DNA of 64,000 bases from Pseudovibrio sp. Alg231-02 (GTDB lineage: Bacteria; Pseudomonadota; Alphaproteobacteria; Rhizobiales; Stappiaceae), in contig NZ_FREX01000001.1 of NCBI RefSeq assembly GCF_900143565.1, positions 573,068 through 637,067 of the forward strand. Reading direction: 5' to 3'. The number at the start of each line of letters is the position of its first letter. Position 1 is the stretch's first letter. The notes beneath the pieces were generated by a model, which did no database searches, was not told the DNA's origin, and saw only the letters and a list, made by a program, of their open reading frames with translations. Positions 40,669 to 50,508 of the stretch are shown here, piece by piece. The position numbers and the translations under genes were made by a program.

Positions 40669-42180
40669 TTAAGCGAGTTCTGCCAATGTCTGGTTGTAGT
40701 CACCGACCTCTGGATTCTCGCGAAGAACTGCATCCATTGCTTTGAACATCTCGTGCAGGCGCACTTCTGAGACCGGGCTTTCAACAACAACAACCAGTTC
40801 TGGTTTGTTGGAGGATGCACGGACAAGGCCCCATGTTCCATCTTCACACACAACACGGACACCGTTCACGGTGATCAGATCAGCTATATCCTGACCAGAT
40901 ACCTTCGCGCCGTCAGCATGCATGGATTTGAAGCGCGCAACCACACGATCAACCACATCGTACTTGATCTCGTCCGCGCATTTGGCGGCCATGGTTGGTG
41001 AGCCCCAGGTCTTTGGCAGATCACGGCGCAGGTCAGCCATACTCTTATCCGGATTGCGGTCCATCATATCCAGAATGGCAATCGCAGAGACAACACCGTC
41101 ATCATAACCACGACCGATTGGCGGGTTGAAGAAGTAGTGGCCGGACTTTTCAAAACCAGCAACAGCGCCAAGCTCAGTTACGCGGCGCTTGATGTAGGAG
41201 TGGCCTGTTTTGAAGTAATCAGTCTTTGCACCATTGGCCTTGAGGACCGGATCGGTGTGGTACAGACCGGTTGATTTTACATCAACCACAAACTGGCTTT
41301 CCGGATGAAGGGCGGAGATATCGCGAGCCAGCATGACGCCGACTTTATCCGCGAAGATCTCTTCGCCTTCGTTGTCGACCACACCACAGCGGTCACCATC
41401 ACCATCAAAACCCAGACCGACTTCAGCACCGGTTTCCAGCACTTTGTCACGGATCGCATGAAGCATCTTCATGTCTTCCGGGTTCGGGTTGTAGTTTGGG
41501 AAAGTGTGATCCAGCTCGCAGTCCAGCGGAATGACGTCAACACCCAACGCTTCCAGAATACGCGGTGCAAACGCGCCTGCGGTGCCGTTGCCACATGCGA
41601 CGACAGCTTTGATTGGACGCTTGAACTTTTCACGCTCTGTGAGGTCTGCGATATAGCGATCGGTCAAATCAGGATGGTATTCGTAAGCTCCGCCACCGCG
41701 TAGGTCACTGGCCCCTTCCAACACAATCTCTTTCAGGCGGCCCATTTCTTCCGGACCAAACGTCAGTGGACGGTTTGCGCCCATCTTCACACCAGTCCAG
41801 CCGTTGTCGTTGTGAGACGCGGTGACCATGGCAACGCATGGGACATCCAGATCGAACTGCGCGTAATAGGCCATCGGAGACATGGCGAGGCCGATGTCGT
41901 GCACTTTGATGCCTGCAGACATCAGGCCGGTGACCAGTGCCATCTTGATGGATGCGGAGTAGCCGCGGAAGTCGTGACCAGTAACGATCTCAGGACGTAC
42001 GCCAAGTTCATGAATAAGGGTTCCAAGTCCCTCGCCCAGCGCCTGAATGCCCTTCAGGTTGATCTCTTTTTCAAAGAGCCAGCGTGCATCGTACTCGCGA
42101 AAACCGGTCGGCTTGACCAACGGTGTCGTTTCATAGGCCAAGGTGTTTGGCGTTAGCTGTGAAACCGGCTTAACTGACAT
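40669..42180 (-). CDS. manB: Phosphomannomutase/phosphoglucomutase
   Basis: This 503-residue enzyme has the alpha-D-phosphohexomutase motifs in order. The phosphoserine loop is CVAMVTASHNDNGWTGVK near residue 115. The magnesium site is GFDGDGDRCGVVD near 265, the sugar-binding loop GAVAGFEKSGHYFF near 350, and a C-terminal phosphate-binding region RASSNKPELVVVVES near 460. It interconverts mannose-6-phosphate and mannose-1-phosphate, feeding GDP-mannose synthesis with the upstream manC, and may also act on glucose phosphates. AGGAGAAATT lies before the ATG at 42180. Only about 110 bases separate it from manC, so the two form an operon. Confidence 0.9.
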   Translation of the reverse strand: MSVKPVSQLTPNTLAYETTPLVKPTGFREYDARWLFEKEINLKGIQALGEGLGTLIHELGVRPEIVTGHDFRGYSASIKMALVTGLMSAGIKVHDIGLAMSPMAYYAQFDLDVPCVAMVTASHNDNGWTGVKMGANRPLTFGPEEMGRLKEIVLEGASDLRGGGAYEYHPDLTDRYIADLTEREKFKRPIKAVVACGNGTAGAFAPRILEALGVDVIPLDCELDHTFPNYNPNPEDMKMLHAIRDKVLETGAEVGLGFDGDGDRCGVVDNEGEEIFADKVGVMLARDISALHPESQFVVDVKSTGLYHTDPVLKANGAKTDYFKTGHSYIKRRVTELGAVAGFEKSGHYFFNPPIGRGYDDGVVSAIAILDMMDRNPDKSMADLRRDLPKTWGSPTMAAKCADEIKYDVVDRVVARFKSMHADGAKVSGQDIADLITVNGVRVVCEDGTWGLVRASSNKPELVVVVESPVSEVRLHEMFKAMDAVLRENPEVGDYNQTLAELA

Positions 42181-42289
42181 AATTTCTCCTAGACAAGCTT
42201 CAGGTCACTGGTAATGCAGAGACGTGACGCTTTTATCAAACTCCGTTTGGTTGTGAGACGTTTCTCACCCAACGGTTTTCAAATTCACG

Positions 42290-43693
42290 TTATACTCGCA
42301 GGATATCATCCTCGGCGATGTATGCGCCGGACTGGACTTCGATCATGCGAACCGGGATTTTTCCCGGGTTTTGTAGTTTGTGCCTTGCGCCAAGCGGGAC
42401 AAACACGGACTGATTTTCTGAAATCAGCTCATCTTTTCCATCAATGGTCACCTCCAGCGTGCCACTTACAACAACCCAGTGCTCAGCACGGTGGATGTGG
42501 CGCTGCAAGGTCAAGCCCTTGCCGGGCTCAATCATCATGGACTGGACGCGGAAGCGCTCACCTTCAGAGATGCGCTCGCTCCAGCCCCATGGACGGTACA
42601 CGCGGCGGTGCTGTACGGTTTCGGGCCTATTGGCCTTGTCCAGCTGTTCCACCACCTTCTTCACGTCCTGTGCCTTATCTTTTGCGGCAACCAGAAGCGC
42701 ATCCTTGGTGTTGACGACCACAACGTCTTCAAGCCCTACAACACTGACGAGGGCATCTTCAGAATAAACGAGGCAATTTTTGGACTGTTCGAAGATCGCT
42801 TCGCCCAAAGCCGAGTTACCCTCATCATTCTTCGCCATAGACTCCCAAATGGCAGGCCATGAGCCAAGATCGCTCCACCCCGGATCAGTTGGAACACAGG
42901 CGACGTTCTCTTCATTTTCCATAATCGCATAGTCGAAGGAGATGTTGCGCACCTGAGCGAAGGATTCTTCTTCAAGCCGCAGGAAGTCCAGATCGCGTCG
43001 TGCGTTTTTGGAGGCCTTAGCAACTTGCTCCCAGATGTCAGGCGCGTGTTTTAAGAAAGCATCGCGCATCGCAGCTGCGGAGTACATAAAGATGCCAGCA
43101 TTCCAAAGGTAGTTGCCGTCTTTGAGGAACTCTTCAGCCGTTGCCAGATCCGGTTTCTCGACAAAGGCATCAACTTTGCGGACAGATGCTGCCCCCTCGC
43201 AGAGTTTGATATAACCGTATCCGGTGTTGGGTTCGCTTGGCTCAATACCAAATGTGACGATCTGACCAGCTTCAGCAGCTGCATGAGCGGCATCGACAGC
43301 ACACAAGAACTCCTTGTCATCAGCGACCAGATGGTCCGATGGTAACAGGAGGACAATTGCGTTTTTATCTGTTTCAAGCGCCATGAGTGCAGCGAGTGCA
43401 GCGGGAGCAGCCGTGTTTCGTCCGCATGGCTCTAATACGATAGCCTGTGGCTCTATCCCAAGTTCGGCCATTTGCTCACCGATCAAGAAGCGATGGTCTT
43501 GATTTGAGATCACCAGCGGTGCACGGAACTGCTGGGAGCTGACACGCTCACATGTCTTTTGAAAGAGACTTTGACCTGAAAAGATTGGCAAGAATTGTTT
43601 TGGCCTTTCTCTACGGGACAGAGGCCAGAGGCGAGATCCAAACCCACCCGACAGAATCACAGGTGTGATTTTGCTTATGCTATTGCCAGTCAT
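42290..43693 (-). CDS. manC: Mannose-1-phosphate guanylyltransferase / mannose-6-phosphate isomerase
   Basis: This bifunctional protein has about 467 residues. The N-terminal nucleotidyltransferase (ILSGGFGSRLWPLSRRERPKQFL, then LEPCGRNTAAPAALAALMAL) makes GDP-mannose. The C-terminal type II cupin isomerase (GKGLTLQRHIHRAEHWVVVSGTLEVTIDGKDELISENQSVFVPLGARHKL) supplies mannose-6-phosphate. I chose the ATG at 43693, since the open frame before it begins with a rare TTG (43717). It precedes manB on the same strand. The product supports exopolysaccharide or glycan synthesis. A perfect 17-base palindrome at 43718-43734, just upstream, is a candidate operator. Confidence 0.92.
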   Translation of the reverse strand: MTGNSISKITPVILSGGFGSRLWPLSRRERPKQFLPIFSGQSLFQKTCERVSSQQFRAPLVISNQDHRFLIGEQMAELGIEPQAIVLEPCGRNTAAPAALAALMALETDKNAIVLLLPSDHLVADDKEFLCAVDAAHAAAEAGQIVTFGIEPSEPNTGYGYIKLCEGAASVRKVDAFVEKPDLATAEEFLKDGNYLWNAGIFMYSAAAMRDAFLKHAPDIWEQVAKASKNARRDLDFLRLEEESFAQVRNISFDYAIMENEENVACVPTDPGWSDLGSWPAIWESMAKNDEGNSALGEAIFEQSKNCLVYSEDALVSVVGLEDVVVVNTKDALLVAAKDKAQDVKKVVEQLDKANRPETVQHRRVYRPWGWSERISEGERFRVQSMMIEPGKGLTLQRHIHRAEHWVVVSGTLEVTIDGKDELISENQSVFVPLGARHKLQNPGKIPVRMIEVQSGAYIAEDDILRV

Positions 43694-43717
43694 ATTTTCA
43701 GGATCACTTTCAAACAA

Positions 43718-43734
43718 ACGAATAGACTATTCGT
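43718..43734. promoter_or_regulatory. Perfect 17-base palindrome upstream of manC
   Basis: ACGAATAG and CTATTCGT flank a single base, 25 bases upstream of the manC start. It has the dimension of a dimeric repressor site and could tie GDP-mannose synthesis to a regulator of exopolysaccharide. Confidence 0.65.
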
Positions 43735-43930
43735 AAACTTAGATGCTGTAGCCCAAAACCCTCAAAACACGTGGAGTTTCAGTGTTCCACACATTCTCTC
43801 GAAAATAATTAAGGCTTTTTACCAGTCTGCGTGCTCCGAGATACCCCATTATTTTTCAGGGGTATTCAGTCGTTTTGGGAACGGTCACGATATCACTTAA
43901 TTCATTTAAGCATTTGTTCTGGGGGGGAAG

Positions 43931-45244
43931 ATGCGGGAGGAATTAAGCCAGTCCGTAGAGCGGAAAGTGGATGAGCTTGTTGCGCTCACTCGTGACCTGA
44001 TAGCTTTTCCGACAATCAATCCTCCTGGAGAAGCTTATCGTCCTTGTGCAGAGTTCATCGGCGAGCGCTTGAAGCGTAAAGGCTTTGCTGTCGAGTATGT
44101 CAGAGGAGAGAGCACCCCCGGAGACTCTGACCGCTACCCGCGTATCAATGTCATTTGCCGCTATGAAGGTCGCGGTCCCGGTCCTTGTGTCCACTTCAAC
44201 TCCCATATCGATGTTGTCGAGGTGGGGTATGGCTGGACGGTTGATCCCTTTGCTGGCGTGGTAAAAGACGGAAAGGTCTTTGGGCGCGGTGCCTGTGATA
44301 TGAAAGGCGGGATGGCCTCTTCCATAATCGCGGCAGAGACTCTGATTGAATGTTTCCCAGAGTTTTGTGGTGCCATCGAGATATCTGGAACTGTTGATGA
44401 GGAATCCGGCGGCCTTGGCGGTGTGGCTTATCTTGCCAGACATGGCTACTTTTCCAAACCGCGTGTCGACCATGTGATCATCCCTGAACCTTTGCACAAA
44501 GATCAGGTTTGTCTTGGGCACCGAGGGGTGTGGTGGAGTGAAATTGAGACGCGTGGTTCGATTGCTCACGGCTCAATGCCGTTTTTGGGTGACAGTGCAA
44601 TTCGTCACATGAGTGCTTTCCTGAATGTGCTGGAAAACGAGCTTTACCCTGCGCTCAGCAAAAAACAAACACAAATGCCGGTTATTCCTAGAGGCGCCCG
44701 ATCATCCACGTTAAATATCAATTCTTTACATGGCGGGCAGGATGAAGGACACGATGGTCTTCCCTCCCCTTGCGTTGCAGATAGTTGCCGCATCATACTG
44801 GATCGTCGATTCCTGATTGAGGAACCGCTGGAGGATGTGAAACAAGAGATAGTTGAAATATTAGAAAATCTGCGTAAAACACGTAGAAATTTCGAATATG
44901 AACTTAAGGATCTCCTTGAAGTTCTCCCCGTGATGGCAGAGAAAGACTCCCCAGTCGCTCGCGCTGTTGCAGGCGGAATTAAAGACGTGCTTCAAAAGGA
45001 TGCATCATATGTTGTCTCTCCGGGGACTTATGATCAGAAGCACATAACACGATTGGGCCACTTGCACGATTGTATTGCGTATGGTCCAGGCAAACTTGAG
45101 ATGGCGCATAGGCCGGACGAATTTGTTGGAATTGAGGATCTCGTTGACAGCGCCAAAGTGATGGCGCTGGCCGCGTACTCTCTTTTGACGGAGCCTGATG
45201 CAAGACCAATAACAAGAACACTGTCTGATCACGTGCACTCTTAA
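43931..45244 (+). CDS. M20-family metallohydrolase (ArgE/DapE type)
   Basis: This 437-residue protein has the M20 metal-ligand motifs: HFNSHIDVVEVGYGW with metal His and catalytic Asp near residue 96, FGRGACDMKGG near 118, and DEESGGLGG with the catalytic glutamate near 153. An N-terminal domain precedes these, and a dimerisation lid domain is inserted after it. Such enzymes hydrolyse amide bonds of N-acyl amino acids, N-succinyl-diaminopimelate, carnosine or related substrates. It is preceded by a GGGGGGAAG ribosome-binding site and followed 20 bases later by the substrate-binding protein gene of an ABC importer. It heads a cluster that ends with a second deacetylase-like gene at 52280-53434. 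Confidence 0.85.
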   Translation: MREELSQSVERKVDELVALTRDLIAFPTINPPGEAYRPCAEFIGERLKRKGFAVEYVRGESTPGDSDRYPRINVICRYEGRGPGPCVHFNSHIDVVEVGYGWTVDPFAGVVKDGKVFGRGACDMKGGMASSIIAAETLIECFPEFCGAIEISGTVDEESGGLGGVAYLARHGYFSKPRVDHVIIPEPLHKDQVCLGHRGVWWSEIETRGSIAHGSMPFLGDSAIRHMSAFLNVLENELYPALSKKQTQMPVIPRGARSSTLNINSLHGGQDEGHDGLPSPCVADSCRIILDRRFLIEEPLEDVKQEIVEILENLRKTRRNFEYELKDLLEVLPVMAEKDSPVARAVAGGIKDVLQKDASYVVSPGTYDQKHITRLGHLHDCIAYGPGKLEMAHRPDEFVGIEDLVDSAKVMALAAYSLLTEPDARPITRTLSDHVHS

Positions 45245-45264
45245 AGTATAAGGGACGGAATGGA

Positions 45265-46776
45265 ATGCATGCAAAGTCATTAAAAAGCCGGCTGCTTTGC
45301 CTTGCCGGAGGCGCGGCCCTCGTCCTTGCTGCACTAACAGGTGCGCACGGTTCTGCTGAAGCCAAATCTTCCCTGTCTTTGGGAATGGTACTCGAACCAC
45401 CGCATCTTGATGCAACTGCAGGGGCTGCAGCTGCTATCGATGAAGTGGTCTATCAAAACGTTTTTCAAGGCCTGACACGTATTGGGCCAGACGGAAGTGT
45501 TCTGCCCTCTCTCGCCAAATCGTGGGATGTGAGCGAAGACGGCATGACCTATCGCTTCCATTTGCAGACAGGTGTCCTCTTTCATGATGGAACGCCGTTT
45601 TCTGCTGATGACGTAAAGTTTTCCTTGGATCGTGCACGCGCTGAAGGCAGCGTAAATGCCCAGAAGCCGCTCTTTGCAGCGATCTCTGATGTGGTTGTCG
45701 TAGATCCGCAAACCGTTGATATCAAGCTCACTACGCCAAGCGGCAATCTTGCTTACAATCTGGCTTGGGGCGATGCGGTAATTGTATCTCCTAAAACGGC
45801 TGAGACGAACAAGACGCAGCCTGTGGGCACCGGACCGTTCAAGTTTGACCGTTGGATGAAGGGGCAGGAAATTCGGATTTCCCGTTTCGACCAGTATTGG
45901 GGTGACCAACCAAAGCTAGATAAAGCCTCTTTCCGTTTCATCTCTGATCCTAATGCCGCCTTTGCTGCAATGATCTCTGGCGATCTGGATGCGTTCCCGA
46001 CATTTTCCGCTCCAGAAACCATTATTCAGTTTCAAGCGGACCCACGTTTTGAAGTTGCGATTGGCACGACTGAGGGTGAAACCATCCTTGCGATGAACAA
46101 CACCCGCGGTCCGCTTAAGAACAAGCTCGTGCGTCAGGCAATATCGCATGCGGTCAATAAGCAAGCCCTGATTGACGGGGCTATGTTTGGACTTGGTACG
46201 CCAATTGGAACGCACTTTGCTCCGCATCATCCCGCTTATAATGATCTAACAGGACTGTATCCTTACGATCCGGCGAAAGCGAAAGAACTTCTTGCCAAAG
46301 CTGGGTATCCAGATGGCTTCAGCGCAACGCTGAAACTGCCACCACCGACCTATGCCCGTCGTGGTGGTGAGCTGATTGCCTCTGATCTGAAGAAGATCGG
46401 CATTGATTTGAAGATCGTGCCTGTTGAATGGGCACAGTGGCTTTCCGAGGTCTTCAAGGAGACCAATTACGATTTCACAATCGTTTCTCATGTTGAGCCG
46501 ATGGATATTGGTATCTATGCGCGCGATAAGTACTACTTCAACTACAACAGTGATGCTTTCAAACAACTGATTGAAGAGCTGAATGTGACTGTTGACGAAG
46601 AGAAGCGGCATGAGCTTTTGAAGCAGGCGCAGCAAATCATCTCCGAGGATGCTGTGAACGTCTACCTGTTCCAGTTGGCGAAATCTGCTGTGTGGAATGC
46701 CAATGTGAAGGGGCTTTGGCGAAACTCCCCGACACCGGGTAACGATCTATCACAGGTCTATTGGGCGAATAACTAA
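45265..46776 (+). CDS. Dpp/Opp-type ABC importer substrate-binding protein
   Basis: This 503-residue precursor begins with a signal peptide (LKSRLLCLAGGAALVLAALTGAHGSAEA). The SBP_bac_5 fold follows (SLGMVLEPPHLDATAGAAAAIDEVVYQNVFQGLTRIGPDG, then GTGPFKFDRWMKGQEIRISRFDQYWG). It captures peptides or peptide-like compounds (opines, amino-acid conjugates) in the periplasm and delivers them to the permeases encoded next. Spacing to the M20 gene is 20 bases. A possible attenuating hairpin lies after it at 46811-46840, which would let it be made in excess over the membrane subunits, as is usual. The ligand is not evident. Confidence 0.9.
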   Translation: MHAKSLKSRLLCLAGGAALVLAALTGAHGSAEAKSSLSLGMVLEPPHLDATAGAAAAIDEVVYQNVFQGLTRIGPDGSVLPSLAKSWDVSEDGMTYRFHLQTGVLFHDGTPFSADDVKFSLDRARAEGSVNAQKPLFAAISDVVVVDPQTVDIKLTTPSGNLAYNLAWGDAVIVSPKTAETNKTQPVGTGPFKFDRWMKGQEIRISRFDQYWGDQPKLDKASFRFISDPNAAFAAMISGDLDAFPTFSAPETIIQFQADPRFEVAIGTTEGETILAMNNTRGPLKNKLVRQAISHAVNKQALIDGAMFGLGTPIGTHFAPHHPAYNDLTGLYPYDPAKAKELLAKAGYPDGFSATLKLPPPTYARRGGELIASDLKKIGIDLKIVPVEWAQWLSEVFKETNYDFTIVSHVEPMDIGIYARDKYYFNYNSDAFKQLIEELNVTVDEEKRHELLKQAQQIISEDAVNVYLFQLAKSAVWNANVKGLWRNSPTPGNDLSQVYWANN

Positions 46777-46810
46777 AAACACCTAGCAAATACACGTAGA
46801 TATTTGCACA

Positions 46811-46840
46811 GGACTGCGGTTGCAACCGCAATCGTAGTCC
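46811..46840 (+). terminator. Hairpin between the binding protein and permease genes
   Basis: GGACT...AGTCC with an inner palindrome TGCGGTTGCAACCGCA forms a hairpin followed by TTCTC, in the 197-base gap of the operon. Partial termination here is plausible; the T-run is weak. Confidence 0.45.
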
Positions 46841-46973
46841 TTCTCAATTGCTATTCCAAATTATATGGTTTAAGCGGTTGCCAAACTGACAGTTACTTTA
46901 GGGGTAACCCTTTTCTCTCATTGTGCAATTTGCTTGTGCAACGCAAGTTTGATTGGTTTAGCGGATTTGTCCG

Positions 46974-47921
46974 ATGCTCTGGTTTGCGTTCCTTCGTCTC
47001 ATAGGCTTACTGACAACTCTCCTGGCCGCAAGCCTCGTCATCTTCGTTGTGCTTGAGGTTATTCCCGGTGATCCGGCTGAAGTGATGCTTGGGCTGAATG
47101 CGCAGCCTGACACACTCGCAGCTCTGCGCGCTGAACTTGGCCTCAATGCTCCTTTATCCACCCGCTATGTGAACTGGTTGCTGGGCATGTTGCGGGGTGA
47201 ATTTGGTGTGAGCTACACATATTCAGTTCCGGTTTCTGAACTGATCGGCGAACGCATTCAGGTCAGCCTTCCACTTGCAACTGGCGCACTGATCCTCTCG
47301 ACAGTCATTGCTATACCGATCGGCGTTTACTCTGCCCGCTATCATGGCAAGGTCATCGACACAGGTATTATGTCCATTGCTCAGATCGGCATTGCTATCC
47401 CAAACTTCTGGATTGCCATTTTGCTGGTTTACGTGTTTGCGATCGTGCTGCGGGTTTTACCATCTGGTGGTTTCCCGGGCTGGGATGTGAGCTTTTTTGG
47501 CTCATTGCAGGCGCTCTTATTGCCTGTTATCGCGCTGGCTCTCCCCCAAGCGAGTATTCTGGCCCGCGTGATGCGCTCAGCCTTGCTGGATGTTTTACAT
47601 GAAGACTATATCCGTACAGCGCGCGCCAAGGGGCTTTCCAACAAAGCCACGCTTTGGAGACACGGCGTACGCAATGCTCTTATTCCGGTCCTGACTATTC
47701 TGGGTCTTCAGTTCTCTTTCCTGATCGCAGGTACGGTGATTATTGAAAACCTCTTTTACCTACCAGGCCTAGGGCGTCTGATTTTCCAAGGCATTACTCA
47801 GCGCGACCTGATCGTAGTGAAGAGCAGTGTCATGTTGCTCGTTGCTCTTACAATCTTTGTGACATTCCTAGTCGACATCGCCTACGCAGCCATTGATCCG
47901 AGACTGAGGCGACGTGCATGA
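46974..47921 (+). CDS. ABC importer permease, DppB type
   Basis: This 315-residue protein has six membrane segments and the permease EAA-type loop LHEDYIRTARAKGLSNKATLWRHGVRNALIPVLTILG near residues 205-240. The N-terminus (RLIGLLTTLLAASLVIFVVLEVIPGDPAEVMLGLNA) is diagnostic of the OppB/DppB family. It couples with the DppC-type permease encoded next (four-base ATGA overlap) and the double ATPase. It moves the ligand brought by the binding protein through the inner membrane. Confidence 0.93.
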   Translation: MLWFAFLRLIGLLTTLLAASLVIFVVLEVIPGDPAEVMLGLNAQPDTLAALRAELGLNAPLSTRYVNWLLGMLRGEFGVSYTYSVPVSELIGERIQVSLPLATGALILSTVIAIPIGVYSARYHGKVIDTGIMSIAQIGIAIPNFWIAILLVYVFAIVLRVLPSGGFPGWDVSFFGSLQALLLPVIALALPQASILARVMRSALLDVLHEDYIRTARAKGLSNKATLWRHGVRNALIPVLTILGLQFSFLIAGTVIIENLFYLPGLGRLIFQGITQRDLIVVKSSVMLLVALTIFVTFLVDIAYAAIDPRLRRRA

Positions 47922-48802
47922 ATCAGGAACTCCCAAGTTATCCGCCGCTTGCCAGTTTTGACGAAATCTCCATCTGGAAGAAAGCCTTTCACAGTCGTTC
48001 GTTCGTGATCGGGGCAGTGCTTGCTCTCGTTATTCTCATTGCCGGGGTTACTTCCGTCTTCTGGACACCCTATGCCATCGATGTTCTGGATGTTTCCAAG
48101 CGCCTTAAGCCGATGAGTTCTGAATTCTGGTTTGGGACGGATCAGTATGGTCGCGATATCTTCTCCATGTTGATGGTTGGCGCCCGCACCTCCATTATTG
48201 TAGCGCTGATTGCTGTTGGCATCGGCATGCTGATTGGCGTGCCATTGGGACTTCTGGCAGCGGCCCAAAAGGGTTTTCTTGAAGAACTGGTGATGCGCAC
48301 CAATGATCTGATTTTCGCATTTCCCTCTCTACTCTCTGCTGTGCTCATCACGTCCATCTTTGGGCCTGGAACAATCAACGCTGTAATTGCGATTGGCATC
48401 TTCAATATTCCAGTTTTTGCCCGCGTTGCTCGCGGTGGCGCCTTGTCTCTTTCAGGACGCGAGTTTTTGCTTGCCGCCCGTCTTTCCGGCAAGAGCTCGT
48501 TCTTGATCACTCTGGAACACGTTATTCCGAACATTGCCAACCTGCTGATTGTACAGGCGACCATTCAGCTTTCTCTTGCAATCCTTTCAGAGGCAGGTCT
48601 CTCCTATCTTGGTTTGGGGACGCAACCACCCATGGCGAGTTGGGGCCGCATGTTGTATGAGGCCCAGACCATGGTTGCTTTTGCACCGCAGCTGGCGCTT
48701 TATCCGGGATTTGCGATTATCTTTTCTGTTCTCGGCTTTAACCTTCTTGGCGACGGACTACGGGATTTACTGGATCCGAAGATGCGGAGGAGAGTTGCGT
48801 GA
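47918..48802 (+). CDS. ABC importer permease, DppC type
   Basis: This 294-residue permease has the OppC/DppC pattern: FHSRSFVIGAVLALVILIAGVTSVFWTPYAIDVLDV, FWFGTDQYGRDIFSMLMVGARTSI, and an EAA loop GREFLLAARLSGKSSFLITLEHVIPNIANLLIVQATIQL. It overlaps the DppB gene by four bases at its start and the ATPase gene by four at its end. This arrangement gives tight stoichiometry of the membrane complex. It makes the second half of the translocation pore of the importer. Confidence 0.93.
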   Translation: MNQELPSYPPLASFDEISIWKKAFHSRSFVIGAVLALVILIAGVTSVFWTPYAIDVLDVSKRLKPMSSEFWFGTDQYGRDIFSMLMVGARTSIIVALIAVGIGMLIGVPLGLLAAAQKGFLEELVMRTNDLIFAFPSLLSAVLITSIFGPGTINAVIAIGIFNIPVFARVARGGALSLSGREFLLAARLSGKSSFLITLEHVIPNIANLLIVQATIQLSLAILSEAGLSYLGLGTQPPMASWGRMLYEAQTMVAFAPQLALYPGFAIIFSVLGFNLLGDGLRDLLDPKMRRRVA

Positions 48803-50436
48803 CCTCTGTTTTTTCCGCCACTGACCTTTGCGTTTCCATTTCTGGCAAGCCGATCCTGCGCAATGTGAGTTTTGACCTTGAGCAGGGCAAAATCCTCGGT
48901 CTCGTTGGCGAAAGTGGCTCTGGTAAATCCATGAGTGCGCTCTCAGCCATGCAGCTTTTGCCGGAGGGTGCTCATCAGATTGGTGATCTGATGTTTGAGG
49001 GCAAGAACCTCACGCGCGCTACAGATACAGAGATGACCCATGTTCGTGGCAAAGACATCTCTATGGTCTTTCAGGAACCGCTGACCGCTCTCAATCCGAC
49101 CCGCACCATTGGCGAGCAAGTTGCTGAAGGCCTTCGCTGGCATCAGGGTCTTACACGCAAGGAAGCGATGGACCAAACCATCGATGTTCTGGAACGGGTT
49201 GGTCTTGGTCTTGAATATGGTTTGATTGATCGTTTCCCCCACCAGCTTTCCGGCGGACAGAGGCAGCGCGTTGTCATCGCCATTGCTATCGCCTGTAAGC
49301 CCAAGGTATTGATTGCTGATGAGCCGACCACTGCGCTTGATGTGACGGTTCAGGCGCAAATCCTGACATTGCTGAAAGACATCGTGCGCAAAGAACAGAT
49401 GGCCATGCTGCTCATTTCGCATGATCTGGCAGTTGTTGCTGACATGGCGGACACTGTTGCGATTATGAAAGACGGGGTGATTGTTGAGCGCGGCCCGACT
49501 TGCGAGCTGTTCGACAACCTTTCTCACCCCTATTCCAAAAAGCTGTTTGAAGCCTCCAATCACGTACCTGTTCCACGGCAAGAGCCAGTTGACGAGGTCA
49601 CACAGCCACTCTTGCAGGTGAGCAATGTGCTGCGGGAATATCCTCTCCCTCGTGCCAGCATCTTCACACGCAGACAATGGCACCGGGCCGTGCAGCATGT
49701 CTCCTTCCACGTCGCCCCTCGTCAGAGCATGGGACTGGTGGGTGAAAGTGGATGTGGCAAGTCCACCCTTGCGCGCACTATTTTGGGACTGACCCCTCCG
49801 AACGCAGGCCATATCCAATTTCTTGGCAAAGACCCCTACTCGGTTTCACGAAAAGACCGTCAGGATTTGCAGCTGGGCATTCAGGCCGTGTTCCAGGATC
49901 CTTATGGAAGCTTTGATCCGCGGCATACGGTTGAACGTACCGTGGGAGAGCCTTTGCACCTCATGCGCAACGAGCTGTCTCGTTCTCAACGTAAAAAACG
50001 CGTTCATGAGGTTTTGGAAAGCGTGGGGCTTTCTTCTGCAGATGCCAACAAATATCCGCACGAATTTTCTGGCGGACAACGGCAGCGTATCGCGATTGCT
50101 CGTGCGCTGGTCACCAATCCAAGCCTGATCGTCGCGGATGAACCCGTTTCTGCGCTTGATGTTTCCATCAGAGCACAAATTCTGGATCTCTTTGCAGATT
50201 TGCGTGATCGGCTAGGTATGGCTTATCTGTTCATTTCACACGATCTTTCTGTTGTGCAGGCTATCACTGACCGGGTGATTGTGATGAACGCAGGCCGTAT
50301 TGTTGAAGAAGGTCCAACCGGAGAAGTCTTTTCCAATCCCAAACATCCTTACACACGTATCCTTGTTTCCGCAGCGCCTGATCTCAATGAAGCCTTACGC
50401 AGGCGCAGAGAAAAAGAGAACAAAGATACGCATTGA
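48799..50436 (+). CDS. Fused double ABC ATPase, DppD-DppF type
   Basis: This 545-residue protein contains two ABC ATPase domains. The first has Walker A GESGSGKSM, signature LSGGQRQRV and Walker B VLIADEPTT. The second has Walker A GESGCGKST, signature FSGGQRQRI and Walker B LIVADEPVS. It replaces separate DppD and DppF subunits and powers the importer. The start is a GTG at 48799 that overlaps the permease stop (GTGA). The first Walker A ends in serine-methionine in place of serine-threonine, a tolerated difference. The next gene, a class II aldolase, follows after 72 bases. Confidence 0.93.
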   Translation: MTSVFSATDLCVSISGKPILRNVSFDLEQGKILGLVGESGSGKSMSALSAMQLLPEGAHQIGDLMFEGKNLTRATDTEMTHVRGKDISMVFQEPLTALNPTRTIGEQVAEGLRWHQGLTRKEAMDQTIDVLERVGLGLEYGLIDRFPHQLSGGQRQRVVIAIAIACKPKVLIADEPTTALDVTVQAQILTLLKDIVRKEQMAMLLISHDLAVVADMADTVAIMKDGVIVERGPTCELFDNLSHPYSKKLFEASNHVPVPRQEPVDEVTQPLLQVSNVLREYPLPRASIFTRRQWHRAVQHVSFHVAPRQSMGLVGESGCGKSTLARTILGLTPPNAGHIQFLGKDPYSVSRKDRQDLQLGIQAVFQDPYGSFDPRHTVERTVGEPLHLMRNELSRSQRKKRVHEVLESVGLSSADANKYPHEFSGGQRQRIAIARALVTNPSLIVADEPVSALDVSIRAQILDLFADLRDRLGMAYLFISHDLSVVQAITDRVIVMNAGRIVEEGPTGEVFSNPKHPYTRILVSAAPDLNEALRRRREKENKDTH

Positions 50437-50508
50437 GCGCTATTGCCTGCAGCAAACCAATGCAGCTAGCCTTGCATTTGCTCAGGCTACAGCTATCGGA
50501 GACATGTT

